DNA of 64,000 bases, taken from positions 2,976,001-3,040,000 of the forward strand of contig NZ_JAUSYZ010000001.1 of the NCBI RefSeq assembly GCF_030817195.1. The letters are read 5' to 3'. The notes beneath the pieces were generated by a model. It saw only the letters and a program-made list of their open reading frames with translations. It had not been told where the DNA came from and searched no databases. Below, piece after piece: positions 44,111-51,892 of the stretch. The DNA is from Arthrobacter globiformis (GTDB taxonomy: Bacteria; Actinomycetota; Actinomycetes; Actinomycetales; Micrococcaceae). Made by a program: the position numbers and the translations under genes. Numbering within the stretch: the first letter of the stretch is position 1; every line of letters begins with the position of its first letter.

Positions 44111-46210
44111 ATGAGTCTTGCGCAGGAGATCAACCGCGTCGTTGCCCCCTTCGAGGTCATCAGTGAGTTCCAGCCGGCCGGTGACCAGCCGGCGGCCATC
44201 GCCGAACTCACCGAACGCATCAAGAACGGTGAAAAGGACGTGGTCCTGCTGGGCGCCACGGGCACCGGCAAGAGCGCCACGACGGCGTGGCTGGTGGAGC
44301 AGGTGCAGCGGCCCACGCTTGTGATGGTCCAGAACAAGACCCTCGCGGCCCAGCTGGCCAACGAGTTCCGCGAGCTGCTGCCCAACAACGCGGTGGAATA
44401 CTTCGTCTCCTACTACGACTACTACCAGCCCGAGGCCTATGTGGCGCAGACGGACACCTTCATCGAGAAGGACTCCTCCATCAATGAGGAAGTGGAACGG
44501 CTTCGCCACTCAGCCACCAACGCCCTGCTGACCCGCCGCGACGTCATCGTGGTGGCCACGGTGTCCTGCATCTATGGCCTCGGCACACCCGAAGAGTACA
44601 TCGCCGGCATGGTCACTCTCCGCAAGGGTGATGAGATGAACCGCGACGACCTCCTGCGGAAATTCGTGTCCATGCAATACGTGCGCAATGACATGGACTT
44701 CCACCGCGGTACCTTCCGCGTTCGCGGCGACACCGTGGAAATTATCCCGATGTACGAGGAACTGGCCATCCGGATCGAGTTTTTCGGCGACGAGATTGAG
44801 AACATCCACACGCTGCATCCGCTGACCGGTGAAGTGATCCGGGACGAGGAGGAAATGTACGTCTTCCCGGCCTCGCACTACGTCGCCGGACCCGAGCGCA
44901 TGGCCAGGGCAATCAAGCGGATCGAAGACGAACTTGCCGACCGGCTGCAGGTCCTGGAAAGCCAGAACAAACTCGTCGAAGCCCAGCGGCTGCGGATGCG
45001 CACCACGTACGACCTCGAGATGATGCAGCAGATGGGCTTCTGCAACGGCATCGAGAACTACTCCGTACACATTGATGGCCGTGCCCCCGGTACGGCTCCG
45101 CACTGCCTCCTTGACTATTTCCCCGACGACTTCCTGCTGGTGATCGATGAATCCCACGTCACCGTCCCGCAGATCGGCGCCATGTACGAGGGCGACATGT
45201 CCCGCAAGCGGAACCTGGTGGACTTTGGGTTCCGCCTGCCCTCCGCCATGGACAACCGTCCACTCAAGTGGGACGAATTCCTCCAGCGCGTCGGCCAGAC
45301 CGTTTATTTGTCCGCCACTCCCGGAAAGTATGAACTCGGCAAGGCTGACGGCTTTGTCCAGCAGATCATCCGGCCCACCGGCCTGATCGACCCTGAAGTG
45401 GTCGTCAAGCCGACCAAGGGCCAGATAGATGACCTGCTCGGTGAAATCAAGACGCGGACAGAGAAGAATGAACGTGTCCTGGTCACCACGCTCACCAAGC
45501 GGATGGCGGAGGACCTGACCGACTACCTGCTGGGCCACGGCGTGAAGGTGGAGTACCTGCATTCGGACGTGGACACGCTGCGGCGCGTGGAGCTGCTCCG
45601 CGAACTCCGGATGGGAACGTTCGACGTCCTGGTGGGCATCAACCTGCTCCGAGAAGGCCTGGACCTGCCCGAAGTCTCACTGGTGAGCATTCTGGACGCC
45701 GACAAGGAAGGCTTCCTGCGGTCGTCCACCTCGCTGATCCAGACCATCGGCCGTGCCGCACGTAACGTCTCCGGACAGGTGCACATGTACGCCGACCGCA
45801 TCACGGACTCCATGGCCCACGCCATCGAGGAGACCAACCGGCGCCGCGCCATCCAGGTGGCGTACAACACGGAAAGAGGCATCGATCCGCAGCCGCTGCG
45901 GAAGAAGATCGCCGACATCACTGACCAGCTGGCCAAGGAAGACGCCGATACCCAGGAGCTGCTCAACAACAACCGCCTCGTTAAGGGCGCCAAGCGCGGT
46001 AAGTCCGCCGCCAAGGGCGCGGCCACCGTCCGCGCCGACGGGCTGGCAGCGGCACCTGCGGAGGACCTGGTGGGGCTGATCGAACAGCTGACCGAGCAGA
46101 TGCACGGAGCGGCCGCCGAACTGCAGTTCGAAGTGGCTGCCCGGATCCGCGACGAGGTTTCCGAACTCAAGAAGGAACTGCGCCAGATGCAGTCGGCCGG
46201 GCACGCCTAG
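44111..46210 (+). CDS. uvrB: Excinuclease ABC subunit B
   Basis: 699 residues. Walker A is GATGTGKS near residues 43-50; the damage-probing beta-hairpin is YYDYYQPEAYV; motif II is VIDESHVT, and motif VI is QTIGRAARNVSGQVHMYAD. The C-terminal UVR coiled coil, which binds UvrC, is in LQFEVAARIRDEVSELKKEL. It verifies lesions in nucleotide excision repair. A basic Ala/Lys stretch (KGAKRGKSAAKGAATV) lies before the UVR motif. Confidence 0.96.
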   Translation: MSLAQEINRVVAPFEVISEFQPAGDQPAAIAELTERIKNGEKDVVLLGATGTGKSATTAWLVEQVQRPTLVMVQNKTLAAQLANEFRELLPNNAVEYFVSYYDYYQPEAYVAQTDTFIEKDSSINEEVERLRHSATNALLTRRDVIVVATVSCIYGLGTPEEYIAGMVTLRKGDEMNRDDLLRKFVSMQYVRNDMDFHRGTFRVRGDTVEIIPMYEELAIRIEFFGDEIENIHTLHPLTGEVIRDEEEMYVFPASHYVAGPERMARAIKRIEDELADRLQVLESQNKLVEAQRLRMRTTYDLEMMQQMGFCNGIENYSVHIDGRAPGTAPHCLLDYFPDDFLLVIDESHVTVPQIGAMYEGDMSRKRNLVDFGFRLPSAMDNRPLKWDEFLQRVGQTVYLSATPGKYELGKADGFVQQIIRPTGLIDPEVVVKPTKGQIDDLLGEIKTRTEKNERVLVTTLTKRMAEDLTDYLLGHGVKVEYLHSDVDTLRRVELLRELRMGTFDVLVGINLLREGLDLPEVSLVSILDADKEGFLRSSTSLIQTIGRAARNVSGQVHMYADRITDSMAHAIEETNRRRAIQVAYNTERGIDPQPLRKKIADITDQLAKEDADTQELLNNNRLVKGAKRGKSAAKGAATVRADGLAAAPAEDLVGLIEQLTEQMHGAAAELQFEVAARIRDEVSELKKELRQMQSAGHA

Positions 46211-46275
46211 CCGGACATCACCAGGCGACGCCGGTACGGGGCCACGCCGTCATCTGGCGCGCCGGGCGCCGCCTC

Positions 46276-46281
46276 TAGGGT
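46276..46281 (+). promoter_or_regulatory. -10 box for the terC riboswitch transcript
   Basis: TAGGGT fits TANNNT and would start transcription near 46288, just ahead of the conserved GGGGAGTATCCC of the riboswitch. No convincing -35 hexamer is seen. Confidence 0.45.
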
Positions 46282-46287
46282 AAAGTT

Positions 46288-46420
46288 GAGGTCACGTAGG
46301 GGAGTATCCCAAGCGCTACGAACGTCAACACGCAGGGCACAGATGCCCTGCCGGGCGTAGCGGGCAGCCACATCAGCACCAAGTGCACAGGTTCGCCGGA
46401 GAGACTTACACCGGTTTTTT
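46288..46420 (+). promoter_or_regulatory. yybP-ykoY-type manganese riboswitch upstream of terC
   Basis: The leader contains, in order, GGGGAGTATCCC (46299-46310), ACGAACGTCAACACGC, a GC-rich arm GCCCTGCCGGGCGTAGCGGG, GCAGCC, and CCGGAGAGACTTACACCGG followed by T6. This order of conserved blocks matches my recollection of the yybP-ykoY (mn) class, whose genes encode TerC-type and other Mn exporters. The final CCGG...CCGG-T6 looks like the switching terminator or P1 region. A GTG at 46383 lies inside the element and is not the gene start. Confidence 0.8.
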
Positions 46421-46442
46421 GTACCCTGCGAAAGGCATTTTT

Positions 46443-47468
46443 GTGGAACTTCCCGTCTGGTTCGAGGTCGGCTCGTTCGTCGTCCTCGGCATCATCCTCC
46501 TTATGGACCTGCTTCTGGTAGTGCGCCGTCCGCACGAACCCTCGATGAAGGAAGCCGGCCTCTGGGTGGCCTTCTACGTGGCACTGGCCCTCGTGTTCGC
46601 CGGTGCCATGTTCATGTTCACGGGACCCGAGTACGGCAGCCAGTTCGTGGCCGGCTGGGTGACTGAGTACAGCCTCAGCATCGATAACCTGTTTGTCTTC
46701 ATCATCATCATGGCCCGCTTCTCGGTGCCGCGTAAGTACCAGCAGGAAGTGCTGATGGTGGGCATCATCATCGCGCTGATTCTGCGCGGCATCTTCATCA
46801 TGCTCGGCGCCATCGTGATCGAGCAGTTCAGCTGGGTCTTCTACATCTTTGGCGCCTTCCTGCTGTGGACCGCCTGGAAGCAGGCGCAGGACGAGGGCGA
46901 AGACGAAGAGGACAAGGAGAACGCCCTCATCAGCAAGCTCCGCAAGGTCATCCCGATGTCCGAGAAGTTCGACGGCGGCAAGCTGCGCACCACGGTGGAC
47001 GGCAAGAAGGTCTTCACCCCGATGGTGATCGTCTTCATCACCATCGGCATGACCGACCTGCTGTTCGCCGTCGACTCCATCCCGGCCATCTTCGGCCTGA
47101 CGCAGAGCGCCTTCATCGTCTTCACCGCGAACATCTTCGCCCTGATGGGCCTGCGGCAGCTGTACTTCCTGCTCGGCGGCCTGATGAACCGCCTCATCTA
47201 CCTGAAGCACGCACTGTCCATCATCCTGGCCTTCATCGGCGTCAAGCTGATCCTGCACGCCATGCACGTCAACGAACTGCCGTTCATCAACGGCGGCCAC
47301 CACATCGAATGGGCCCCGGAAATCCCGACGTATGTGTCCCTCGCGGTCATCATCGGCACCATCATCATCGCCGTCATCGCCAGCCTGGTGAGCTCCGGCG
47401 CGCAGAAGGCCAAGCTGGACGCCCGCCTCGAGGAGGACGCCCGGAAGAGCCTGAGCGACGTCGACTAG
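46443..47468 (+). CDS. TerC-family integral membrane protein, probable manganese exporter
   Basis: 341 residues from GTG 46443 with AAAGG seven bases upstream. About nine helices are present; the acidic intramembrane motifs TEYSLSIDNLFVFI and GMTDLLFAVDSIPAIFGLT are the TerC signature and the likely metal path. A charged cytosolic loop (EGEDEEDKENALISKL) separates the halves. TerC/Alx/MeeF proteins export Mn2+ or load exported metalloproteins. Control by the upstream Mn riboswitch supports manganese. Confidence 0.92.
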   Translation: MELPVWFEVGSFVVLGIILLMDLLLVVRRPHEPSMKEAGLWVAFYVALALVFAGAMFMFTGPEYGSQFVAGWVTEYSLSIDNLFVFIIIMARFSVPRKYQQEVLMVGIIIALILRGIFIMLGAIVIEQFSWVFYIFGAFLLWTAWKQAQDEGEDEEDKENALISKLRKVIPMSEKFDGGKLRTTVDGKKVFTPMVIVFITIGMTDLLFAVDSIPAIFGLTQSAFIVFTANIFALMGLRQLYFLLGGLMNRLIYLKHALSIILAFIGVKLILHAMHVNELPFINGGHHIEWAPEIPTYVSLAVIIGTIIIAVIASLVSSGAQKAKLDARLEEDARKSLSDVD

Positions 47469-47492
47469 GTCCTCCTGATCCGTTTCGGCAGA

Positions 47493-47529
47493 AAAGCAAC
47501 CCCGGCCACCTGATGGCCGGGGTTGCTTT
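47493..47529. terminator. terC terminator, bidirectional
   Basis: AAAGCAACCCCGGCCA pairs with TGGCCGGGGTTGCTTT around a five-base loop. It is flanked by A-run and T-run on opposite sides and lies between terC and a convergent peptidase gene, so it can stop both transcripts. Confidence 0.8.
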
Positions 47530-47592
47530 GTCCTGAGGCTTTGCGTGGGGCAGGCTTTGTTCGTGGGGCTTAAGTGTGCGTTCGCGCTGGAC

Positions 47593-48948
47593 TCAGCGGG
47601 CGGCGCGCACCATGCCGAGCAGGCGCCCGAAGATGGCCTCACCGTCGTCGGCGATGCCGTCGTGGTGGAACTCTCCGGTTTCCCAGGTCTTCAGCTTGCG
47701 GACAGCGGCGGCGGTTTCCAGGGAGAGCCCGTGGTCCACGTAGATATCGTGGCGGTAGACGGCGGCGGCCGCCGGCACGATGTTGGCGGCCAGTTGGGCC
47801 GTGTCGTAGAGCGGCTTCCAGTCAGCCTTGGCCGCCAGCAGTTCCGCCACCTCCTTGAGGGGACTCAGGGCGGGATCCTGCTCGAAGTACCAGGGGTAGA
47901 CCATCTCGCCGGTCAGGAGTATCTCGGCAGCGTCCGGGCTGAACTCCGGGAACTCCTCGAGGACCCGCCAGGCCGCCCAGCCCGTGGCCGGGCCCTGGCC
48001 GTAGATGGATTCGTGCATCAGCGCGTACAGGGGGTTGGCTGCGCGCGAGACCAGGGTGCGGACCTGCTCCAGGAACGGGTCGGAGAGCCGGGGACCCTCG
48101 CGCGTCGCTACGAAGGCGTCCTCCAGCAGGTTGTGCAGGTTGTCCACCCGGGTATTCCCGCCGAAGAAGGATCCCACCATCTGGAACCTTTCCACGGTGA
48201 GGGGGGAACCGTCCGGGAGGTGTTCGGCCGTGCTGCGGAGGTGATTGGTGACCCGGTTTACGGTTTCCCGGTCCTCGGGGTACCAGCCGAAGTACTCTGC
48301 GTTGCGGGCTGCCACCCGCTTAAAGGTCTCGCGGTAGACCCGGTCGGGGGATCCCGTCAGCGGGGCAAGCCCGCCGGTGATCAGCACCTCGCGCAGGCCG
48401 GTGGGCGCGAACGACAGGTAGGTGAGCGCGCAGAAGCCGCCGTAGCTCTGCCCGTAGACGGTCCACGGTTCCGCACCGAGAGCCTGGCGGATGAGCTCGG
48501 CGTCGGCAACGATCGAGTCGGCCCGGAAGTGCTCGAGGTACCTCGCCTGCGCCGCGGCATCCCCGCGCAGCGGCAGGGTGTTGCGGTCAATGGGGGAGGA
48601 TAGCCCGGTTCCCCGCTGGTCCAGCATCAGGATGCGGAAGTCCTTTGCGGCTGCCTTGCTCCAGCCGCCCAGCGACGCGAAGCGGTTGCCCCGCCCGCCG
48701 GGGCCGCCCTGCAGGTACAGCAGCCACGGCAGGTCGGCCGCCTCGGCCTCGCTGTGCTCGGCGGACACGTACTCGCGGGCGAAGACTGTGATGGTCTCTG
48801 CCCCGTCTTCCCCGTCCGGGGCGGCAAAATGGTCCAGCGGAAGCGTGAAGTAGTGTTCCGCCGTGCGCATGCCGCGGAACTTGTGCCGCGCGCGGACTGT
48901 ATGGACCGGGTCCTTGCGCACAGCGGTGTCCAGCGTTGCCTCAGCCAT
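47593..48948 (-). CDS. Proline iminopeptidase-like alpha/beta hydrolase (S33)
   Basis: 451 residues. The oxyanion motif is YLQGGPGGRGNRF; the DQRGTGLSSP segment and nucleophile elbow VYGQSYGGFCALTYL are typical of prolyl aminopeptidases of the longer actinobacterial type. It should release N-terminal residues, often Pro, from peptides. Start: ATG 48948 is preferred over GTG 48954; either way the gene overlaps the upstream acetyltransferase stop, so the two are co-translated. No signal peptide is seen. Confidence 0.87.
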   Translation of the reverse strand: MAEATLDTAVRKDPVHTVRARHKFRGMRTAEHYFTLPLDHFAAPDGEDGAETITVFAREYVSAEHSEAEAADLPWLLYLQGGPGGRGNRFASLGGWSKAAAKDFRILMLDQRGTGLSSPIDRNTLPLRGDAAAQARYLEHFRADSIVADAELIRQALGAEPWTVYGQSYGGFCALTYLSFAPTGLREVLITGGLAPLTGSPDRVYRETFKRVAARNAEYFGWYPEDRETVNRVTNHLRSTAEHLPDGSPLTVERFQMVGSFFGGNTRVDNLHNLLEDAFVATREGPRLSDPFLEQVRTLVSRAANPLYALMHESIYGQGPATGWAAWRVLEEFPEFSPDAAEILLTGEMVYPWYFEQDPALSPLKEVAELLAAKADWKPLYDTAQLAANIVPAAAAVYRHDIYVDHGLSLETAAAVRKLKTWETGEFHHDGIADDGEAIFGRLLGMVRAAR

Positions 48949-49441
48949 GGACACCGACCTCGCTGCGGCTGCCGAATTCGGCCAGCGCCGTTCCGGTCAG
49001 CCGGAACGTGGACCATTCCTCCATGGGGAACGCACCGAGCTTCCGGTAGAAGTTGATGGACGGTTCGTTCCAGTCCAGTACACTCCATTCGACGCGCGCG
49101 TAGCCACGTTCGACGGCGGTCGCCGCCAGGTGCTGCAGGAGCGCCTTCCCGTGGCCCTCGCCGCGTGCCTCAGGGGTGACGTAGAGGTCCTCCAAGTAAA
49201 TCCCGTGTACGCCCTCCCAGGTTGAATAGTTCAGGAACCAGAGTGCGAAGCCACGCACCTCGCCAGCATCGTTCTCGGCCATATTGGCGTACACGCGCGG
49301 GTCGCTGCCGAAGAGCACCTCGGTGAGCATCTCGGGGGTGTTGCGGACGGCCTCCGGCTCCTTTTCGTATGCTGCCAGCTCGTGGATCAACTGCAGGATT
49401 ACGGGAACATCGGCGGGTGTGGCGGGACGGATTACACTCAT
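48941..49441 (-). CDS. GNAT-family N-acetyltransferase
   Basis: 166 residues. Single GNAT domain: N-terminal IRPATPADVPVILQLIHELAAYEKEPE, acetyl-CoA loop LYVTPEARGEGHGKALLQHLAA, and C-terminal VLDWNEPSINFYRKLGAFP. The pattern resembles diamine/thialysine acetyltransferases (SSAT-like), but the substrate is not certain. The ATG is leaderless after TAAGCT on the minus strand (49449-49454, seven bases before). It overlaps the peptidase gene downstream. Confidence 0.88.
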   Translation of the reverse strand: MSVIRPATPADVPVILQLIHELAAYEKEPEAVRNTPEMLTEVLFGSDPRVYANMAENDAGEVRGFALWFLNYSTWEGVHGIYLEDLYVTPEARGEGHGKALLQHLAATAVERGYARVEWSVLDWNEPSINFYRKLGAFPMEEWSTFRLTGTALAEFGSRSEVGVHG

Positions 49442-49448
49442 GAATCCG

Positions 49449-49454
49449 AGCTTA
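49449..49454 (-). promoter_or_regulatory. -10 box (TAAGCT) for a leaderless GNAT gene
   Basis: On the minus strand TAAGCT is followed by seven bases (CGGATTC) and the ATG at 49441. Confidence 0.6.
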
Positions 49455-49512
49455 CTGCGTCCGGGCTTGCCGGATCAGGCCAGCGGCATGCCGGCAGGAT
49501 GCCAGCTGCGTA

Positions 49513-49518
49513 TAGGCT
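49513..49518 (+). promoter_or_regulatory. -10 box (TAGGCT) upstream of the phosphopantetheinyl transferase
   Basis: TAGGCT here would start transcription near 49525. An in-frame ATG lies at 49529, ten bases after the box, and a better-supplied ATG at 49574. Confidence 0.5.
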
Positions 49519-49573
49519 GTTGATTCCAATGACCTATCAACAGCGCAGCGACCCCTCCGGAGAGGGTGGGCAA

Positions 49574-50338
49574 ATGGCGGCAGGCCCGGATACTGACCGG
49601 CTTCTGGCCGCTGTGAAGCTGTCCGGCGTCGACCTTCGCCAGGCCGACATTTTGGAGGAGAGCGAGCGTCAGCGGGCGGCGTTGTTCGACTCGGGGATCC
49701 AGCGGGACAGGTTCCTGGCCGGGCGCATTGCGTTGCGTCGCCACGCCGCCCAGGTGGCGGGGACCGGGGCCGGAGCACTGCGGGCCGACTACGTCTGCCG
49801 GGAGTGCGCCCGGGACGACCACGTGCATGGAATGCCCAGGTACCGGGCCGGCCCGTCCGGGCAGACCGTCCTGGCGAGCCTGAGCCGTGCGGGGGACTGG
49901 TGCCTGCTGGCAGCGACAACCGACGAACAGGTGCTGGGAGTCGGCGTGGACCTCGAGGACAGCACCGCCGCAGGTTTCGAGGGGTTTGGAGCGGTTGCCC
50001 TCTCGGAGCGCGAGCGGGAATACCTTCACCGCGTCGAGCCGGCGCTCCGGCCGGCTGTCCAGACAAACCTGTGGACGCGCAAGGAGGCAGTACTGAAGGC
50101 GCTTGGCAGGGGTTTGGCCGTCGTCGACCCGGCTCTCGTGGACGTTGCCGGTTCCGTTCCCCTGCTGCCAGGCCAGGTGGCGGGAACGGGTGGGCCTCTG
50201 ATGGCGGTTGAGCCTCCGGTGGGGCGCCGGAAGGGCCGCCCTCCTCGCTGGGTGGTCGATGCTGTGGATCCGGGTTCAGTGGGGCTGCCGCTTTCATTCA
50301 CTGCAGCAGTGGCACTTGTCGTGAAGCCTCGTAGTTAG
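49574..50338 (+). CDS. Sfp-type 4'-phosphopantetheinyl transferase
   Basis: 254 residues from ATG 49574, preceded by GAGGG at seven bases; ATG 49529 would add 15 low-complexity residues. The two family motifs are VLGVGVDLED (metal-binding Asp/Glu) and WTRKEAVLKALGRG. It transfers the pantetheine arm of CoA to carrier-protein serines. The NRPS gene 2.6 kb downstream has four such carriers, so this enzyme is the obvious activator (inference from proximity). An M28 peptidase gene on the other strand lies between them. Confidence 0.88.
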   Translation: MAAGPDTDRLLAAVKLSGVDLRQADILEESERQRAALFDSGIQRDRFLAGRIALRRHAAQVAGTGAGALRADYVCRECARDDHVHGMPRYRAGPSGQTVLASLSRAGDWCLLAATTDEQVLGVGVDLEDSTAAGFEGFGAVALSEREREYLHRVEPALRPAVQTNLWTRKEAVLKALGRGLAVVDPALVDVAGSVPLLPGQVAGTGGPLMAVEPPVGRRKGRPPRWVVDAVDPGSVGLPLSFTAAVALVVKPRS

Positions 50339-50360
50339 CTGCAGCCCCTTGCAACTACTC

Positions 50361-51476
50361 TTAATCAGGGCGGGCCATCATCGCGAAGGCAACCGTGACG
50401 TAGCCCAGGGCACCCGCCATGTCGTGCAGCAACTGCCGGTCGATGTTTGAAATGTCGTCGCAAGCCCTGTGATAGCACGGATCGTGCTCGTCGTTCTCAA
50501 CGCCGCCGAACTTTTCGACCTGTTCTGCCGTCTTCCCGTCTTCGTCTCCGGTGAACAGACCTCCCGTGGGGATGCCGGCTTTCAGGAAGGGGTCGTAGTC
50601 GGAGTCGCCATCTTCAAATTCCGTGGGCTCGGTCGCCAATCCGTTCTGCGCGAAATAGTCCAGGAAGGTGCGCTCGATTACGTCCGAGCCGGCCGGACCG
50701 GCAACTCCGAAACTTGAGCCATCACCGTCGTGGACGAACCGTCCGCCGTTGGGCGATGCGACCATATCCAGATTCAGGTTCAGCATGGTCTGCGTGTTTT
50801 CCTTGTTGCTGAGCGAGTCCACGTAATGCTTGGAGCCCAGCAGGTCCACCTCTTCGGCGCCCCAGAAGGCAAAACGCACCCGGTTCTTCGGCTGAATGCC
50901 CGTTTCGGTTATCCAACGGGCTGTTTCAATCATGGCTGACACGCCGGTGCCGTTGTCGTTGATCCCGGGTCCGCGGCGCACGGAGTCGAGGTGCCCGCCC
51001 ACCACGATGGTCTGCGCCGGATCACCCGCAGTATCCGCGAGGATGTTGAAGGTCTGCACGTCCGCCTCGCGGTCGTCGTCCCGGTAGGTGAATACCTGCC
51101 TCACCGGCTTGTAACCGGCGGCGCGCAGCTGTTCCTCAACGTAGCGGCCGGATGCTTCGTAGCCGGAAGTGCCCGACGCCCGGTTTCCACCCGCCCCGTC
51201 GGCAATTTTTTGCAGCGCCTCAAGGTGCTTCATCAGGTCCCTCTTGGCGAACGCCGCGTTTACCTGGCTCGCTGCCGCCTTTGGCGCGGGCGGGACCGTC
51301 TCCGGCACTTGCGTAGGCACTGGCGTGATCGTAGGCCGTGGTTCCAGAGGCGATTCTTCCGCCGGTACAGTCACAGCTGGCGGCGCCTCAAGCGGCGCCC
51401 TCGCGGCCGGCGCTGAACAGGCCTGCAGCAGCATTGCGATCCCGGCGACGACGGCGAAGGCCTTGGTCTTTTGCAT
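50361..51476 (-). CDS. Secreted M28-family aminopeptidase, lipoprotein
   Basis: 371 residues from ATG 51476 with AAGAGG upstream; ATG 51503 is an alternative. A signal peptide ends at a lipobox-like LLQAC, so the protein is probably lipid-anchored outside the membrane. A Pro/Thr-rich spacer precedes the peptidase. Zinc and catalytic positions are visible in VVGGHLDSVRRGPGINDNGTG, FWGAEEVDLLGSKHYV and the Tyr/His region near DPCYHRACDD. Close in type to Streptomyces-griseus-like leucine aminopeptidases. It is divergent from the diaminopropionate/NRPS operon and could process or degrade an extracellular product (speculative). Confidence 0.88.
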   Translation of the reverse strand: MQKTKAFAVVAGIAMLLQACSAPAARAPLEAPPAVTVPAEESPLEPRPTITPVPTQVPETVPPAPKAAASQVNAAFAKRDLMKHLEALQKIADGAGGNRASGTSGYEASGRYVEEQLRAAGYKPVRQVFTYRDDDREADVQTFNILADTAGDPAQTIVVGGHLDSVRRGPGINDNGTGVSAMIETARWITETGIQPKNRVRFAFWGAEEVDLLGSKHYVDSLSNKENTQTMLNLNLDMVASPNGGRFVHDGDGSSFGVAGPAGSDVIERTFLDYFAQNGLATEPTEFEDGDSDYDPFLKAGIPTGGLFTGDEDGKTAEQVEKFGGVENDEHDPCYHRACDDISNIDRQLLHDMAGALGYVTVAFAMMARPD

Positions 51477-51503
51477 CCGGCCTCTTGAGCGCAACGCGTC
51501 CAT

Positions 51504-51892
51504 GATTGAAAGCTACCGCTGCCTTGAGGAGCCCGGAAGGTCTTTGACAAGAGTCAGGTAGAGCTCTACCTAATACCGGGCCGGGTGCGAGTAAGTAGGT
51601 ACTAAGAGTGGTAATTATGCAGGTACTCAAGGTGGTTGCGGTGGGCCACGAAACCCGCCTAGTGTCGAAGCAGCAGGTTTGAAGGCTCATCCGGGAGTAT
51701 TCGCGGTGGGAAGCCAGGTATTCGCTGCTGGGGAAAATAGCTGGGGCCGCAGTGTTCCATATTCGCCGCTCTGCGCGGCTTTTCTTGAAAAGTGAAACGG
51801 GCGTGACACCGATGTCCGCCATCCTTCACGCACAAGTGGGCAGGAACATTCCCTAACCCTGACCTAGCTCATGGCAGGGAACGAGGGAAAAC
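51504..51892. other. 389-base control region of the sbnA-NRPS operon
   Basis: No convincing gene lies here. It separates the divergent M28 peptidase and sbnA. The left part holds a promoter-like segment with a 16-bp palindrome (see 51544-51575). Further right is a five-base GC hairpin followed by four Ts (GCCGC at 51765-51769 with GCGGC at 51775-51779). It overlaps a second small palindrome, CTTTTC-TT-GAAAAG (51779-51792). The latter could be a weak terminator or attenuator in the operon leader. Confidence 0.5.
51544..51575 (+). promoter_or_regulatory. Promoter with 16-bp palindromic operator for the sbnA-NRPS operon
   Basis: TTGACA (51544-51549) is a perfect -35 hexamer. The perfect palindrome AGGTAGAGCTCTACCT (51556-51571) fills the spacer and reaches the -10 position (TACCTA at 51567, spacing 17). 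A dimeric regulator bound here would block or reshape the promoter. No regulator gene is adjacent, so the binding protein is unknown. The direction is toward sbnA with a leader of about 310 bases. Confidence 0.55.

Noticed and set aside
46383..46442. GTG at 46383 as the terC start
   Set aside because: It lies within the riboswitch; the added residues are not membrane-protein-like, and GTG 46443 has a spaced AAAGG.
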